From contig JAZGGH010000085.1 in assembly GCA_036480335.1 (NCBI GenBank), forward strand, positions 1 through 24,077: a stretch of 24,077 bases of DNA. Direction: 5' to 3'. The number at the start of each line of letters is the position of its first letter. The stretch's first letter is position 1. Positions 23,670 to 24,077 of this stretch are shown here, piece by piece. A program made the translations under genes and the position numbers. This stretch comes from JAZGER01 sp036480335 (GTDB lineage: Bacteria > Pseudomonadota > Gammaproteobacteria > DSM-19610). The notes below the pieces were generated by a model. That model did not search any database and was not told the origin of the DNA. It saw only the letters and a program-made list of their open reading frames with translations.

Positions 23670-23700
23670 GCATGAGGGTAGGCATACATTACCCTCATGC
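23670..23700 (+). terminator. Strong hairpin after the propeller gene, possible terminator
   Basis: A perfect 11-bp stem GCATGAGGGTA/TACCCTCATGC with a 9-nt loop begins 7 nt after the TAA stop. The sequence after it (ACATCTATAATC) is not a proper T run, so it may stop transcription only weakly or protect the 3' end. On the other strand it is equally lacking a T run. Confidence 0.5.
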
Positions 23701-23734
23701 ACATCTATAATCTCATTCGTAATAGCGAGACAAT

Positions 23735-23925
23735 AAGGAGCGTTTTATCATAATCAGGACCAAAACTATGCCAGTCACGAATGACCAAATCAGGTTCTAC
23801 CATCCACAACCAATATCGAGCAACGTATCACCAGGCCGTAGATCAAGCTTTTTACAAACCAGGTCAAGCTTGTTAATTTGTGCCTGCTCAAGAGAGCTAG
23901 CCCCCCGCCAATAACCGCAACTAGT
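23735..23925 (-). pseudogene. cfa: Remnant of cyclopropane-fatty-acyl-phospholipid synthase, internally deleted
   Basis: Two pieces of a CFA synthase are readable on the minus strand. The first (about 23925 to 23800) reads TTSCGYWRGASSLEQAQ, then INKLDLVCKKLDLRPGD and TLLDIGCGW, which is the SAM-binding motif I, and then hits TAG. The second, in another frame (about 23803 to 23735), reads VEPDLVIRDWHSFGPDYDKT, which in intact enzymes lies roughly 100 residues further on. The part between them is missing, and the sequence before and after also departs from the family. The family makes cyclopropane rings in membrane lipids, often under RpoS control, but this copy cannot be functional. Confidence 0.75.
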
Positions 23926-24077
23926 CGTGCGTAGCGCCAGAAAAAACATAAGCTGAAGGCGTCCGACAATCGCGTCCAGCCATTTGAGGGAATGCTGCGT
24001 AGCCTGTCACGAGTTTACGATGTGATGGCGAAGCGGCATGGACGCAGGGCGGCCGGGGCATCAATAGCTGTCGCGTA
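23926..24077. other. GC-richer window-edge segment, unrecognised
   Basis: This stretch is visibly richer in G and C than the genes to its left. On the plus strand a frame is open from 23935 (after a TAG at 23932) to the end, including MLRSLSRVYDVMAKRHGRR, with no clear ribosome site or family match. On the minus strand the frame that enters the CFA remnant is also open for part of it. It may be the start of another gene or a joint with foreign DNA; I cannot decide. Confidence 0.3.

Noticed and set aside
23860..24077. Integron-type attC site at the right edge
   Set aside because: I could not find the paired core sites (GTTRRRY and RYYYAAC) around a foldable region.

Overview
This window carries chromosomal DNA of a gammaproteobacterium. 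The evidence is the gene order surE-pcm-yqaA-nlpD-rpoS, the tpiA-secG-tRNA-Leu(GAG)-nuoA-N-tRNA-fMet arrangement, and an RpoS/NlpD pair. Separate nuoC and nuoD genes set it apart from the enterobacteria, where the two are fused. I cannot name the species from the sequence alone.

Layout, left to right. Positions 1-387 (+) hold the C-terminal end of a serine recombinase whose reading frame runs antisense into the 3' end of an initiator tRNA gene (344-420, -). Positions 484-15025 (-) are a complete 14-gene nuo operon for proton-pumping NADH:ubiquinone oxidoreductase (complex I), in the order nuoA to nuoN on the minus strand. The genes are tightly packed, with several 1-4 nt stop/start overlaps. 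A promoter candidate and a weak terminator lie in the 312-nt gap between nuoA and tRNA-Leu(GAG) (15338-15422). Next on the minus strand come secG, with an unusual DLP-repeat tail, tpiA, and the stress block rpoS, nlpD, yqaA, pcm, surE (16779-20598). The plus strand then has a divergent Smr-domain gene (20661-21197), a 139-bp MITE-like element with perfect 15-bp terminal repeats and a CTAA duplication (21211-21349), and a palindrome-rich control region. After that comes a secreted double beta-propeller protein (21489-23663), followed by a strong hairpin. The right edge (about 23735-24077) holds a wrecked, internally deleted cyclopropane-fatty-acid synthase fragment and a GC-richer stretch I do not recognise.

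How the parts fit. The central 20 kb is conserved housekeeping: respiration (Nuo), protein export (SecG), glycolysis (TpiA), envelope division and amidase control (NlpD), stationary-phase sigma factor (RpoS), protein and nucleotide repair (Pcm, SurE). The accessory signals sit at the two ends: a recombinase at a tRNA on the left; a MITE, a secreted repeat protein and gene decay on the right. I found no CRISPR array, toxin-antitoxin pair, phage cluster or clearly new multi-gene system. The most noteworthy items are the recombinase/tRNA junction, the 7+7-bladed secreted protein with its dyad-rich promoter region, the MITE, the CFA-synthase remnant and the SecG tail.
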